The notes beneath the pieces are model-generated. The model did not search any database, was not told where the DNA came from, and saw only the letters and a program-made list of their open reading frames with translations. A program made the translations under genes and the position numbers. This document shows, in pieces, positions 34,149 through 43,884 of a stretch of DNA of 64,000 nt; position 1 is the stretch's first letter, and every line of letters begins with the position of its first letter. The stretch is taken from the NCBI GenBank assembly GCA_038229915.1, contig JBBRNY010000001.1:105897-169896 (forward strand), written 5' to 3'. Source of the DNA: JAFDZW01 sp038229915. Lineage in GTDB: Bacteria > Bacteroidota > Ignavibacteria > Palsa-1295.

Positions 34149-35150
34149 TTAACTGGCGTTCTCAATATCTTCGTAAAGTGCTTCAAGAAGAGCCTCTTTA
34201 TTAATTGGGATAATTCCTAATTCTTCTACGACCAACCCAGCGGCACGGTTGGCGATCATCGCGGCTTCGCGGACCGATGCGCCGCAAGCTTTCGCGACAG
34301 CAAGCGTGGCGATCACCGTATCTCCTGCGCCTGACACATCAGCAACTTCTCGGGCTGTTGTCGGTATCGAAAATGGCTCGCTTTCGCCGCGCTCGAAGAG
34401 CAACATCCCTTTTTCACTTAATGTCAAAAGAAGATTGTCGGCGTTAAGCATATCGAGTAATTTAATACCCGCTTTTTTAATTTGATCATCGTTCGATAAC
34501 CGAATACTCAGTGCGTCCTCGATCTCTTTTTTATTCGGCTTGAAGACACAGACCGATTTGTATTCAAAAAAATTATCGTGCTTCGGATCAACAAAGATCG
34601 GCACGTTATTTTTTTGTGCAAGTAAACAGATCCGACCGATCAACGCTGCCGATAACACCCCTTTGTTATAATCTTCGAGTATGATACCATCGAGGCTTTC
34701 GATCTGATCATGAAGAATGCTAAATAATTTTTCTTCGACCGTTGCCGATATCGGATGTTTATTTTCATGATCGACTCGAAGCATTTGCTGTGAACCAGCG
34801 ATGACCCTTGTCTTAACCGTCGTTGGTCGGTCTGGGTCGGAAATGATACCTTCGGTCGATAGACCTATTTCTTGCAACAGTGTACGAACCCGATCACCTT
34901 TGGAGTCATTACCGACCACACCAAGTAATAGAGGCGTTGCCGAAAGTGTATGAATGTTGTGACCAACATTTGCGGCACCACCGAGGCGTGCTTCTTCGCG
35001 GTGAATATCAAGCACCGGCACCGGAGCCTCGGGCGACATTCTCGAGACTGTACCGAATAAGTAGCGATCGAGCATAAGATCGCCAACAACGGCGATTCGA
35101 GCCTTGGAAAAGGCTTTTGCAAGCGATTCTATAAGTGTTTGTGACAACAT
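34149..35150 (-). CDS. hldA: D-glycero-beta-D-manno-heptose-7-phosphate kinase
   Basis: A 333-residue PfkB/ribokinase-fold protein corresponding to the kinase half of HldE. It has VVGDLMLDRYLFGTVSRMSPEAPVPV (in parts, about 21-46), LGGAANVGHNI (about 56-66) and the anion-hole motif DVSGAGDTVIATLA near 268-281. It phosphorylates heptose-7-phosphate towards ADP-heptose for the LPS core. The nucleotidyltransferase half is absent, so HldC must be separate. Together with lpxC it supports an LPS-bearing envelope. Confidence 0.92.
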   Translation of the reverse strand: MLSQTLIESLAKAFSKARIAVVGDLMLDRYLFGTVSRMSPEAPVPVLDIHREEARLGGAANVGHNIHTLSATPLLLGVVGNDSKGDRVRTLLQEIGLSTEGIISDPDRPTTVKTRVIAGSQQMLRVDHENKHPISATVEEKLFSILHDQIESLDGIILEDYNKGVLSAALIGRICLLAQKNNVPIFVDPKHDNFFEYKSVCVFKPNKKEIEDALSIRLSNDDQIKKAGIKLLDMLNADNLLLTLSEKGMLLFERGESEPFSIPTTAREVADVSGAGDTVIATLAVAKACGASVREAAMIANRAAGLVVEELGIIPINKEALLEALYEDIENAS

Positions 35151-35347
35151 TGAGATAGCATTTCCCCAAAAAACACCACGAATATGACTAAAATTGCCTA
35201 ATTGGGGCTTCGGTCAAATCTATTTGCCCTACTGTCGGCTCCCGTAACCTTAACGGTTCTAATACGTTGTAACGAGCTACGGTAATAAGGGTTTCGGGAA
35301 GGTTTTGAATCCCTATGCTGTTCTATTACGCTTTGGCACAAACACCA

Positions 35348-36700
35348 ATGAATCAATACGCGCAAGCACTTGAAGAGAAGATCAGAGCAAAGACCGCACG
35401 CATCGGCGTTGTCGGTTTGGGCTATGTCGGCTTGCCGTTAGGGGTCGAATTTGCCGTAAAAGGTTTTCGAACCGTCGGTATCGATCTTGACCCAAGAAAG
35501 ATCGACTCCCTCGCTAAAGGTAAAAACTATATTCAGGATATTGACGATGTCGTCGTAGCTCGTGTGCTGAGCGAAGGATTATTTTCGGCTCAGGATAACT
35601 ACTCAGGTTGCGAAGAGCTTGATATCATCTATATCTGTGTTCCGACTCCATTTACCGATAACAAAGAGCCTGATATTTCCTATATCAAAAGTGCATCAGA
35701 AGCAATTGCTTCTCATCTGCGCGCTGGGCAGTTGATCATTCTTAAATCAACGACCTACCCGAACACGACCGAAGGTCTGGTGCAGCCGATCTTAGAAGCA
35801 ACCGGCAAAAAAGTTGGCACCGATGTTTTTCTCGCTTTCAGCCCTGAGCGTATCGATCCGGGTAATCAAAAATTTACCACAGCCAATACTCCTATCGTTT
35901 GCGGAGGTGTCACACCTGATTGTACGAAGCTTGCGGTGCTTGCCAATCAGCAGATCATCACGACCGTGATAGCCGTTTCGAATCCGAAAGTGGCGGAGAT
36001 GGAAAAACTGCTCGAAAATATTTTCCGATCAGTAAACATTGCACTGGTCAATGAACTTGCAAAACTCTGCGACCGTATGGGTGGCATTAATATGTGGGAA
36101 GTCGTCGAAGCCGCGGCCACAAAGCCTTTTGGCTTTATGCCATTCTTTCCGGGACCGGGTATTGGTGGGCATTGCATCCTCATCGACCCATATTATCTCT
36201 CTTGGTATGCTCGTGCGTATGACTTCGAAACTAATTTTATCACCTTAGCCGCCGAAACCAACGAGTCAATGCCGTTCTATGTGCGTGATATGGTGATCCA
36301 TGAAGTTGCACATTTGCCGAAGAGCATTACCGATGTCAATGTGCTCGTACTTGGTGTGGCCTTCAAGCGTGATGTTGATGACACCCGGCACTCGCCGGCA
36401 CTAAGAGTGATCGAACTCTTACTGGCCGAAGGATTAAAAAATATTTCATATAACGACCCGTTCGTGCCACAAATTTCTATCAGTGGCAATGACTACCAGT
36501 CGGTAGAACTATCGGAAAAAATGCTTGCGCAAACCGATATTATTCTCATCACCACTGATCACACCGGATATGATTATCCGTGGATCATCGAACATTCTTC
36601 TTGTGTCATTGATACCCGTAATGCGACCAAGAACATCACCGATCCGACGCTTTGCAAAAAGATCGTACTGCTTGGCTCGGGAAACACAAAGAAGAACTAA
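35348..36700 (+). CDS. Nucleotide-sugar dehydrogenase, UDP-HexNAc 6-dehydrogenase (WbpA/WecC type)
   Basis: A 450-residue protein from the ATG at 35348; an upstream ATG at 35315 would add 11 non-conserved residues. The NAD motif is IGVVGLGYVGLPLGVEF (about 18-34). PGPGIGGHCILIDPYYLSW (about 261-279) carries the catalytic Cys in the GGHC form typical of the WbpA/TviB group that oxidises UDP-GlcNAc or UDP-ManNAc to the uronic acid. GVAFKRDVDDTRHSPA lies in the C-terminal domain. With the 2-epimerase gene 18 bases downstream it could make a UDP-HexNAc uronic acid for the surface polymer. It opens the large polysaccharide cluster. Confidence 0.9.
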   Translation: MNQYAQALEEKIRAKTARIGVVGLGYVGLPLGVEFAVKGFRTVGIDLDPRKIDSLAKGKNYIQDIDDVVVARVLSEGLFSAQDNYSGCEELDIIYICVPTPFTDNKEPDISYIKSASEAIASHLRAGQLIILKSTTYPNTTEGLVQPILEATGKKVGTDVFLAFSPERIDPGNQKFTTANTPIVCGGVTPDCTKLAVLANQQIITTVIAVSNPKVAEMEKLLENIFRSVNIALVNELAKLCDRMGGINMWEVVEAAATKPFGFMPFFPGPGIGGHCILIDPYYLSWYARAYDFETNFITLAAETNESMPFYVRDMVIHEVAHLPKSITDVNVLVLGVAFKRDVDDTRHSPALRVIELLLAEGLKNISYNDPFVPQISISGNDYQSVELSEKMLAQTDIILITTDHTGYDYPWIIEHSSCVIDTRNATKNITDPTLCKKIVLLGSGNTKKN

Positions 36701-36718
36701 GCGCTCTGAGGAAAACAA

Positions 36719-37837
36719 TTGTCAATTAAGAAGATCATCATCGTAGTCGGAGCGCGCCCCAACTTTATGAAGGTAGCGCCAGTATTAGGCGCGTTAAAAC
36801 GTCTTGCATCACAGCAGTTTCAAGCGATCTTGGTGCATACCGGGCAACACTATGATGCAAATATGTCAGACGTGTTTTTTAATGATCTCGAAATGCCACA
36901 TCCCGATACATTTCTCAATGTCGGAAGCGGCTCTCATGCCGAGCAAACCGCACGAGTAATGATCGAGATGGAGCGTTTGGTTGCCCAGGAGCAACCCGAT
37001 CTTGTGCTCGTAGCAGGAGATGTAAACTCGACACTTGCGGCGGCGATCGTCGCGGCGAAAGCCGGCGTAAAACTTGGGCATATCGAGTCGGGCTTACGAT
37101 CGTTTGATCGTTCGATGCCCGAAGAAATTAATCGTATCGTTGCCGATGAATTTTCTGATTTTTGTTTTGTGACCGAGCCAAGCGGCTTAAAAAATCTTGA
37201 CCACGAAGGCATTGATAGCAACCGAGTGTTTTATGTGGGTAACACGATGATCGACTCCGTCGTGAAATATCGTAGTGCAGCGGAAGCAAAATTTCCTGCG
37301 CTTTCAGCGCGCTTAGGCATCGATAAAAAACAATACGTCTTAGTAACGCTTCACCGACCGAGTAACGTCGATGATAAAGCGAATCTTACATTGCTGGTCG
37401 ATCTATTCGAAAAGATGTCAGCAACGGTAAAAAAAATAATTTTTCCGGTGCATCCGCGTACCCTCAAACGCATCGAAGAATTCGGACTTGGCGAGCGTGT
37501 TGCAAATAATACGGCACTGACACTGATCGAACCGCTTGGCTATCTTGATTTTCTTGCATTGCAAGATGGCGCGACCGTCGTACTGACCGACTCCGGTGGC
37601 GTGCAAGAAGAGACGACAGCGCTTGGTGTGCCGTGTATCACGCTTCGCGAAAACACCGAACGTCCGGTGACGATCGAAGTCGGTACTAATGAAATGACCG
37701 GTCTTGACACCGAACGAATTTTAACGCTCACCGCATTAGCGATCAGCGGAGGTTGGAAACCTGCTTCGATCCCCGAGCTTTGGGACGGAAAAGCGAGCGA
37801 GCGGATCGTTTCGATATTAAAACAACATATCGTTTAA
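36719..37837 (+). CDS. wecB: Non-hydrolysing UDP-N-acetylglucosamine 2-epimerase
   Basis: A 372-residue protein starting with TTG; this start preserves the essential IIVVGARPNFMKVAPV (about 6-21). HTGQHYDANMSDVFF (about 41-55), HIESGLRSFDRSMPEEINR (about 121-139) and LTDSGGVQEETTALGVPC (about 287-304) are hallmark motifs with the catalytic acidic residues. It interconverts UDP-GlcNAc and UDP-ManNAc, or acts on a 3-acetamido uronic form as WbpI does. Placement after the dehydrogenase supports a ManNAcA-type route. Confidence 0.93.
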   Translation: MSIKKIIIVVGARPNFMKVAPVLGALKRLASQQFQAILVHTGQHYDANMSDVFFNDLEMPHPDTFLNVGSGSHAEQTARVMIEMERLVAQEQPDLVLVAGDVNSTLAAAIVAAKAGVKLGHIESGLRSFDRSMPEEINRIVADEFSDFCFVTEPSGLKNLDHEGIDSNRVFYVGNTMIDSVVKYRSAAEAKFPALSARLGIDKKQYVLVTLHRPSNVDDKANLTLLVDLFEKMSATVKKIIFPVHPRTLKRIEEFGLGERVANNTALTLIEPLGYLDFLALQDGATVVLTDSGGVQEETTALGVPCITLRENTERPVTIEVGTNEMTGLDTERILTLTALAISGGWKPASIPELWDGKASERIVSILKQHIV

Positions 37838-37846
37838 GGAACATTG

Positions 37847-39595
37847 ATGAAGCAACTTAGTCTTATTTGTTGTATATTTTTTCTCACGGCAACAGCTGCA
37901 TTTGCGCAGCTTACAAGCCCAGGGGGCTCGGCAACGACACAGCCTGTCCCGTCGATCACCGGCTCGCTTCCTGATAGGAGTGCGCCGACGCTCTCGCAAG
38001 ATGCGATGATCTTTGATGGTGCTGTCGATCCGAATGAGTATCGTCTTGGTCCCGGAGATATTTTGCAGTATCGTTCTTGGACAAATAATGATGCACAGCT
38101 ATTGATGGTCTCAGCAGATGTGATGCTCATGGTGCCTCGTATTGGACCCTTCTCGGCAAAAGGAAAAACACTTGCACAGATCCAGCAAGAAGTAGGCGAA
38201 GCCGTAGAAAAAGGCTTTCAGCGCAAAGCAGGCTCAGACAAACCATTTTTTTCTTTAACACTGACCCAGCCTCGCCGCATTATGGTGAATATTCTGGGAC
38301 AGGTCGAACTGCCCGGCGCTTATGCATTCACGGGCGGGACACGGGCAGCATTTGCAGTTGCCGTCGCAAACAAACCATCTCAGCACACGTCGCTTATAGG
38401 TGATCAAGCATTTCAGCGCGAAGAAGAAAAACGTAAACGCGAAGCCGATCGCCTTAAACCATATCTTGGCGAAGGTACAGAAAAAGTCTCGAGTCTTCGG
38501 AATATCATCGTCTCACATGCCGATGGCACGACCGATCGCGTAGATCTCTTTCGATTCAATGGTACACACGATCCGCGTTTTTCGCCGTTGCTTCGTGAAG
38601 GGGATGTAGTCTATGTTCCCTATAAAAAAGCGAATGAAGGTATGGTGGGTGTCTATGGCGCAATTCGATCTCCGGGTGATTACGAATTTGTGATGGGCGA
38701 TTCACTGTGGCAGATCATTCGCTCGGCCTTCGGACCCAGTGACAACGCCGATCTGAGCAAGGTCGAACTTGTTCGAATGAATCCTGATGGCTCAAGTATC
38801 GGCAATCAGACCATTGACTGCAATGCGATCAGAGCCGGAGCCGCGTCTGATGTTGCATTGCAATCGGGTGATAGAATTTTTGTCCGCGATCATCCAGATC
38901 TTCGCGAGCTTTCGCGAGTTATTGTGAAAGGGGAAGTTGCGTTTCCGGGTGTGTACCCGATCGGTCGTTCGAATACAAAACTTTCTGATGTTATTAAAAT
39001 AGCCGGTGGATTTACACCATACGCCTTTATTGGTGGCGGCACTGTGACGCGCAAACGAATTGATATTGATAACAAAGATATTATGATGGACGACGAACGC
39101 AAGCTGGTCGGTCGTCTTTCAAATCTTGAAGTCGAAGATACCGCAAACTTTCGCGCCATGACCGAATCGCGTCAGGGGTATGTCGCAGTAGATATGCATC
39201 AGCTGTTCGAAAAAAATAATGCCTCGGCAGATATTACTCTTCGTGACGGAGATGTCGTCTCGATACCGCCGGCATCAAACAGTGTGTATGTTTGGGGATA
39301 TGTTGGAAGCTTAGGATACATCCCATATCAGCCGGGCTGGAAAGTTGATGACTATATTGCAGCCGCCGGTGGTTATGCCGAAGGTGCCGAAAAATCTCGA
39401 ACCAGAGTCATCAAAGCACGCACTCGCAAATGGGCAGAACCGGACAAAACTATTGTCGAAGCAGGCGATGAGATCTATATACCGAAAGAAGCTACTTATC
39501 CTGAAGGTTATTCATTACAAAAAGTGGCGATCATTGTTGGTATATTAACTGGCGTTCTGTATGCAGTTAGTATTGTTGTTGCACTAAGAAAGTAA
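37847..39595 (+). CDS. Wza-like polysaccharide export protein with SLBB domains
   Basis: A 582-residue protein with a Sec signal peptide (about 1-20) and no lipobox at the cleavage site. The Poly_export domain begins YRLGPGDILQYRSW (about 64-77). Several SLBB beta-grasp units follow, with typical starts such as VNILGQVELPGAYAF (near 147), VGVYGAIRSPGDYEF (near 267), VIVKGEVAFPGVYPI (near 361) and VYVWGYVGSLGYIPY (near 481). The last 20 residues form a hydrophobic helix (VAIIVGILTGVLYAV) with a basic end (RK). It would form the periplasmic and outer-membrane export conduit. It is the first export gene, 9 bases after wecB. Confidence 0.9.
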   Translation: MKQLSLICCIFFLTATAAFAQLTSPGGSATTQPVPSITGSLPDRSAPTLSQDAMIFDGAVDPNEYRLGPGDILQYRSWTNNDAQLLMVSADVMLMVPRIGPFSAKGKTLAQIQQEVGEAVEKGFQRKAGSDKPFFSLTLTQPRRIMVNILGQVELPGAYAFTGGTRAAFAVAVANKPSQHTSLIGDQAFQREEEKRKREADRLKPYLGEGTEKVSSLRNIIVSHADGTTDRVDLFRFNGTHDPRFSPLLREGDVVYVPYKKANEGMVGVYGAIRSPGDYEFVMGDSLWQIIRSAFGPSDNADLSKVELVRMNPDGSSIGNQTIDCNAIRAGAASDVALQSGDRIFVRDHPDLRELSRVIVKGEVAFPGVYPIGRSNTKLSDVIKIAGGFTPYAFIGGGTVTRKRIDIDNKDIMMDDERKLVGRLSNLEVEDTANFRAMTESRQGYVAVDMHQLFEKNNASADITLRDGDVVSIPPASNSVYVWGYVGSLGYIPYQPGWKVDDYIAAAGGYAEGAEKSRTRVIKARTRKWAEPDKTIVEAGDEIYIPKEATYPEGYSLQKVAIIVGILTGVLYAVSIVVALRK

Positions 39596-39600
39596 TAACT

Positions 39601-41322
39601 GTGAAAATATTTTTAGTCATCGTTCTTTTTATTACTGTTTGTGCTTCAGTTTCCGATGCACAGCTGAACTCAAGGCCACACGTCGGCATAGCACAAGTGC
39701 CGATCGGTGAAGAGGTGTATGCCTTTCTCAGACATCTCAGTGTGAGAGGCTTTATTCAAGGATACAGCGAAACACAATTACCCATCTCGGAATTTGATGT
39801 TGTTCGCTTTTTGCGTCAGGCAAATACAATATTACTTTCCGATGGTGAAAAGGCGTTGCGAATAAAATTTCTTCGTACCTACGAGCGTGAGCCATACGAA
39901 GCGGTAACAATGTTTCCATCTGAAAATGCAGAGCCCCTCTTTTTTAGCGGCATACCCACTGACAAAGATAAATATCTCTATCGTTGGCGCGATGATTCTA
40001 CGCTTTCGGATTTTCAAGTTCATGGAATTGCCAGTTTAGAATATCGTCGCCGAAGCAAACCAACCCCCGGCACTGCAGAGCTTGGGTTGATCGGCGGAAG
40101 ATTTACCGGTTCGCTCAGCGGACACGTTGGTTTTTTTATGGAAACAACCAACGGGCAGGATTTCGGTGACTCTACGATCGCCCTTGAAGATCCGATCATC
40201 GGAAAAAATAAAAATTTTACATTATTCTCGCACAGTTTTTTTGATCAGACCACCGGTGAGTTAGTCTATAACAATGACTGGTTCACAGCGAAGATCGCTC
40301 GTGAAGCTATTGCGATCGGCGGAAGTTATCAGGGAAATAATGTTATTATCTCGCCAAATATTCAAACGCCCGATTTTATCAGTTTGCAGGCGCACGTCGG
40401 TGCCGTTCGATATCAGGCCACCGTTGCATCGCTCCTTGGTGACCCAAGATTTAGTGAGCGCCCGACATCGGCAGGAGAGTTTACCGCGGGTCCGGGTTCA
40501 TATATTGATTCAAAATATCTTGCCTTCCACGACCTGACATTCTTTATCGGCAACGATGTTGAATTTGGTTTTACTGATATGACGATCTTCTCTCGACGCT
40601 TTGATCTTGCGTATGCCAACCCATTCACATTCTATAAGTCGGTCGAGCATTCGCTCAACGACCGCGATAACGGCTTGCTCGCGGCTCACGCACGTTGGAG
40701 GATCACCAATAATCTTGAGATCAGAGGTCAAGGTTTAGCCGATGACATTCTTGCCAGCAAGATCGGGACCGGATTTTGGGGAAATAAGTTTGCATGGCAG
40801 ATCGGCGGAATGTGGTCTGCACCGTTTGGACTCAATGATGTCGATGTTTCTCTTGAACATACTCGTGTCGAGCCGTTTACATATTCGCATTTTAATCCGC
40901 AAAATACATTCGCGACCAGTGGGCAGATCATCGGTGCAGGCATCGGACCAAATGCGCTCAGTTGGTGGGGACAGATCCGTTGGGCACCGAACGAAAAACT
41001 AACGCTCGAAGCAACGATGACACTCGTCGAGCGTGGCGAGAATATTTATAACAGTGCCGACTCATTATTAGAAAACTTCGGATCAAACTTTGAATACTCT
41101 GTCCGTAGTGAGGACGAGAAAAATCATATTATTCACCTTCTCGATGGACGAAGAGTCAATACGATGACAATAGAAGCCACCGTTCGTTATGAATTGTGGC
41201 GCGGGCTCGGGTTCTATGCAAAACTTTTAAACAAGAGCGTAAACTATCTTGCCGGTACGCCGGAAAATCCGATAGAGAAACCCTATGGACTGATTACCAT
41301 TGGCGCCAAAGCACTCTTTTAG
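39601..41322 (+). CDS. Wzi-like capsule assembly outer-membrane protein
   Basis: A 573-residue protein starting with GTG; the next in-frame ATG lies about 100 residues in, beyond the signal peptide (about 1-20, SDA/Q). The N-terminal helical part (about 30-115) has VYAFLRHLSVRGFIQGYSETQLPISE, typical of the Wzi-like family (quoted as two adjacent parts of about 13 residues). The rest is strand-rich and forms a beta-barrel ending IGAKALF with a terminal Phe. Wzi holds capsule polymer to the cell surface. It lies directly between the Wza-like and Wzz-like genes, which supports that role. Confidence 0.78.
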   Translation: MKIFLVIVLFITVCASVSDAQLNSRPHVGIAQVPIGEEVYAFLRHLSVRGFIQGYSETQLPISEFDVVRFLRQANTILLSDGEKALRIKFLRTYEREPYEAVTMFPSENAEPLFFSGIPTDKDKYLYRWRDDSTLSDFQVHGIASLEYRRRSKPTPGTAELGLIGGRFTGSLSGHVGFFMETTNGQDFGDSTIALEDPIIGKNKNFTLFSHSFFDQTTGELVYNNDWFTAKIAREAIAIGGSYQGNNVIISPNIQTPDFISLQAHVGAVRYQATVASLLGDPRFSERPTSAGEFTAGPGSYIDSKYLAFHDLTFFIGNDVEFGFTDMTIFSRRFDLAYANPFTFYKSVEHSLNDRDNGLLAAHARWRITNNLEIRGQGLADDILASKIGTGFWGNKFAWQIGGMWSAPFGLNDVDVSLEHTRVEPFTYSHFNPQNTFATSGQIIGAGIGPNALSWWGQIRWAPNEKLTLEATMTLVERGENIYNSADSLLENFGSNFEYSVRSEDEKNHIIHLLDGRRVNTMTIEATVRYELWRGLGFYAKLLNKSVNYLAGTPENPIEKPYGLITIGAKALF

Positions 41323-41345
41323 ACAGCACGTTTTATTTTACTATT

Positions 41346-42545
41346 ATGACTGATCAATCTTCACCGAATAGTGTGCATCATCTTGAGCCAGCTCGCAAAG
41401 CATGGGTTGAAGCGATGGCACTGTTGCTTCGCCACAAGACGCTAATTTTGCTGACTTCGATCGCTGTAACGATCGTCACGGTAGTGTATATGTTTTTTGT
41501 TGCGAAAATTTGGTTTAAAGCAGAGGCGAATATTGTACCGGCAAGAAGGCAGGGTGGAATGTTTGACAATATTACTGCTGGTATTTCGAGCACGATCAAA
41601 GATCTCGGTCTGACTCAGCTTGCAGGAAAAAATAAGAGTGATGGTGTCTATAGTCCGCTTGCTATTGTCGGCAGCAGAACAGTTGGCGAGAAAATGGTGA
41701 AAGATTACGGTTTGATGAAAGTCTATGAAACCGAAAATATCGATGATGCCATAAAAGAATTTGGCGAGCATACTTCTGTTGCAGTTCTTGAAGAAGGGAA
41801 CATTGGAGTATCATTTGAAGATACCGACCCCAAGCGTGCTGCCGAGGTTGCAAACCGATTAGTGGGGATGCTTAATGAAGTAAATTCAAAACTCGCGAAC
41901 GACGAAGCAAAGTTCAACCGAACATATATTGAAGAACGATACAGCAATATGATCGCTGATCTTGATTCGTCAGAAAAAGCACTCGGTGTGTATCAGCGTA
42001 AGTATGGTGTCTATGAACTCAAGGCGCAAGCCGCCGCACAACTTTCGGTCTTGAGCACGCTCGAGCAACAGCGCTATCTCTCGGAGATACAACTTGCCAG
42101 CGCAGAACAACTCTACGGCACTCAGTCCCCCGAAGCAAACACCATGCGGACACAGATGGCTGAGCTTGGGAAAAAACTTGAAGATCTGCGTACCGGAATG
42201 GATCAAAATGCAAAAAGTTATTTTCCGGCTATGAATGTAATGCCCGACGTGGCATTAGATTATCTTCGCTTGACGCGCGAAGTCGAAATACAATCAAAAT
42301 TGAAAGCGTTTATGCTTCCGTCGTACGAGCAAGCGAAAATGGATGAAAACAAACAGTCTTTATCGTTCATTATGCTCGATTCGGCGCAGGTGCCTTTTAG
42401 AAAATCAAGACCAAAACGCTCGGTTGCGATCTTGATCGCTTTTTTTGGAAGTATAGTACTTACTTCGCTCACAGTGATCGTCGCGACTCGTGTTGGCGAA
42501 GCCCGCGAACGCTTCCGTCGTGATCGCAAATTGTTGGGAGTCTAA
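41346..42545 (+). CDS. Wzz/chain-length determinant family protein
   Basis: A 399-residue inner-membrane protein; the ATG at 41346 is used because the longer frame from 41196 lies inside the Wzi-like gene. Two membrane helices (about 32-55 and 354-378) flank a periplasmic coiled-coil domain. A Pro-rich stretch before the second helix (AQVPFRKSRPKRSVA) is the family signature. It controls polymer length and bridges Wzy and Wza. The C-terminal tyrosine kinase domain of Wzc is absent; after the second helix only about 20 basic residues remain. Confidence 0.88.
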   Translation: MTDQSSPNSVHHLEPARKAWVEAMALLLRHKTLILLTSIAVTIVTVVYMFFVAKIWFKAEANIVPARRQGGMFDNITAGISSTIKDLGLTQLAGKNKSDGVYSPLAIVGSRTVGEKMVKDYGLMKVYETENIDDAIKEFGEHTSVAVLEEGNIGVSFEDTDPKRAAEVANRLVGMLNEVNSKLANDEAKFNRTYIEERYSNMIADLDSSEKALGVYQRKYGVYELKAQAAAQLSVLSTLEQQRYLSEIQLASAEQLYGTQSPEANTMRTQMAELGKKLEDLRTGMDQNAKSYFPAMNVMPDVALDYLRLTREVEIQSKLKAFMLPSYEQAKMDENKQSLSFIMLDSAQVPFRKSRPKRSVAILIAFFGSIVLTSLTVIVATRVGEARERFRRDRKLLGV

Positions 42546-42555
42546 AACCATAGTA

Positions 42556-43884
42556 ATGAACCTACTCTCGAGATTGATCTTTCGTTCTTCGAGATCGCAG
42601 TTTCTGTGGTGGGGTTTTATTGTTGCACTTGTTATTCGTATCGCGATCGTTATTTCATTTGGGAATGCAGAGCATCCACAAATGTATGAACATGGCGATA
42701 TAGCAAATAACTTGTATCAGGGCAATGGCTATACCATGCACTGGCCTTATGAATCGCTCGATAGTGCGCGTCGCGCTGTGATGAGCAAGCCTCCCAACCA
42801 TGAAGGGGCGTTTATTCCGCCACTCAACCCCTATCTTATTTACGTGTCGTATCTATTGTTTGGTCAGACATCACTGGCCATTACTGCTCTGATGTTGTTC
42901 TATGCAATATGTAGCGCGTTAGTAATACCTATTGTGTATCAATCATCGAGATTGTTATCATCGGAGACTGGTGCGCGTTGGTGTGCGATGATTGCGTCAC
43001 TTTTTGTTCCTGCGGCGTATTCGGTGACAACATTTTCAGGTTCACCACTATATCATTTGTTCGGAGCGTTAATAGTATTATTCGCGATTCGAGTAATACA
43101 ATTCTGTCAATTCAGTGACGTTATTTGGCTTGGCGTATGTTGCGGAATAATGACATTACTTCGAAGTGAGTTTTTCCTTCTCAGCTTTCTTCTGATTGCG
43201 CTTGTCGTTCTCTATTCTCGTCAGAAATATTCATTTTCACAAAAATTTAAATCGCTTGCTATTTCGGCAGGGGTGTGTCTGTTAGTTATTACTCCCTGGA
43301 CGGTTCGCAATTATAAATTGTTTAACCGTTTTGTGCCGGTGCTTAGCCATCCGTGGTTTGAAATTTGGCGCGGGAATAATGCTGTGGTTGCCTCTGGCTC
43401 ATTATTTTCAGCCGAGCCTTATGTCTGGGTTAGCCCTGTGCAATTTCCGGAGATCATAAAAAAAATGGATGCTCTTCCGTATGATCGTTTTTTTGAGGTC
43501 GGCGTGAATGATATGTTTCAGGCATCTGCTTTAGAGTTTATGAAAGCCAATCCGGGGCAAGTACTATATCTAAGCACAAAAAAAATATTCTATCTTCTAA
43601 CAATAGATATGGCTGACCATTCAGTCCGAAACCCGATCTATATACTTTCGATGCTCGTCGTCATACCCCTGACGCTATTCGGACTTTACAAAATACTTAC
43701 ATCAAAAGAAAGACAAGTAGAAGGAATGCTATTTCTTTTGATATTTGGATATTATCTCGCGATCACCGCCGCAACCTATTCGTTGCCGAGGTATCAGATT
43801 TATCTTTTTGTGCTACTGCTACCATTAGTAGGGGTGTCGCTTTCATCTAAAATTGAAGAGCAAGCTCTTAAATCTCGTGTATAA
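42556..43884 (+). CDS. Polytopic GT39-like membrane glycosyltransferase
   Basis: A 442-residue protein with about ten hydrophobic segments, starting at ATG 42556. The first periplasmic loop has an acidic residue after helix 1 (EHGDIANNLYQGNGY, about 44-58), as in ArnT/PMT-type GT-C enzymes. A later TPWTVRNYKLFNRFVPV segment is common in GT39-like proteins of EPS loci. These use polyprenyl-phosphate sugars as donors on the periplasmic side. The acceptor is unknown. It overlaps the next gene by 8 bases. Confidence 0.75.
   Translation: MNLLSRLIFRSSRSQFLWWGFIVALVIRIAIVISFGNAEHPQMYEHGDIANNLYQGNGYTMHWPYESLDSARRAVMSKPPNHEGAFIPPLNPYLIYVSYLLFGQTSLAITALMLFYAICSALVIPIVYQSSRLLSSETGARWCAMIASLFVPAAYSVTTFSGSPLYHLFGALIVLFAIRVIQFCQFSDVIWLGVCCGIMTLLRSEFFLLSFLLIALVVLYSRQKYSFSQKFKSLAISAGVCLLVITPWTVRNYKLFNRFVPVLSHPWFEIWRGNNAVVASGSLFSAEPYVWVSPVQFPEIIKKMDALPYDRFFEVGVNDMFQASALEFMKANPGQVLYLSTKKIFYLLTIDMADHSVRNPIYILSMLVVIPLTLFGLYKILTSKERQVEGMLFLLIFGYYLAITAATYSLPRYQIYLFVLLLPLVGVSLSSKIEEQALKSRV

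Noticed and set aside
41196..41345. N-terminal extension of the Wzz-like frame
   Set aside because: It lies within the Wzi-like coding sequence and precedes a normal Wzz start at 41346.
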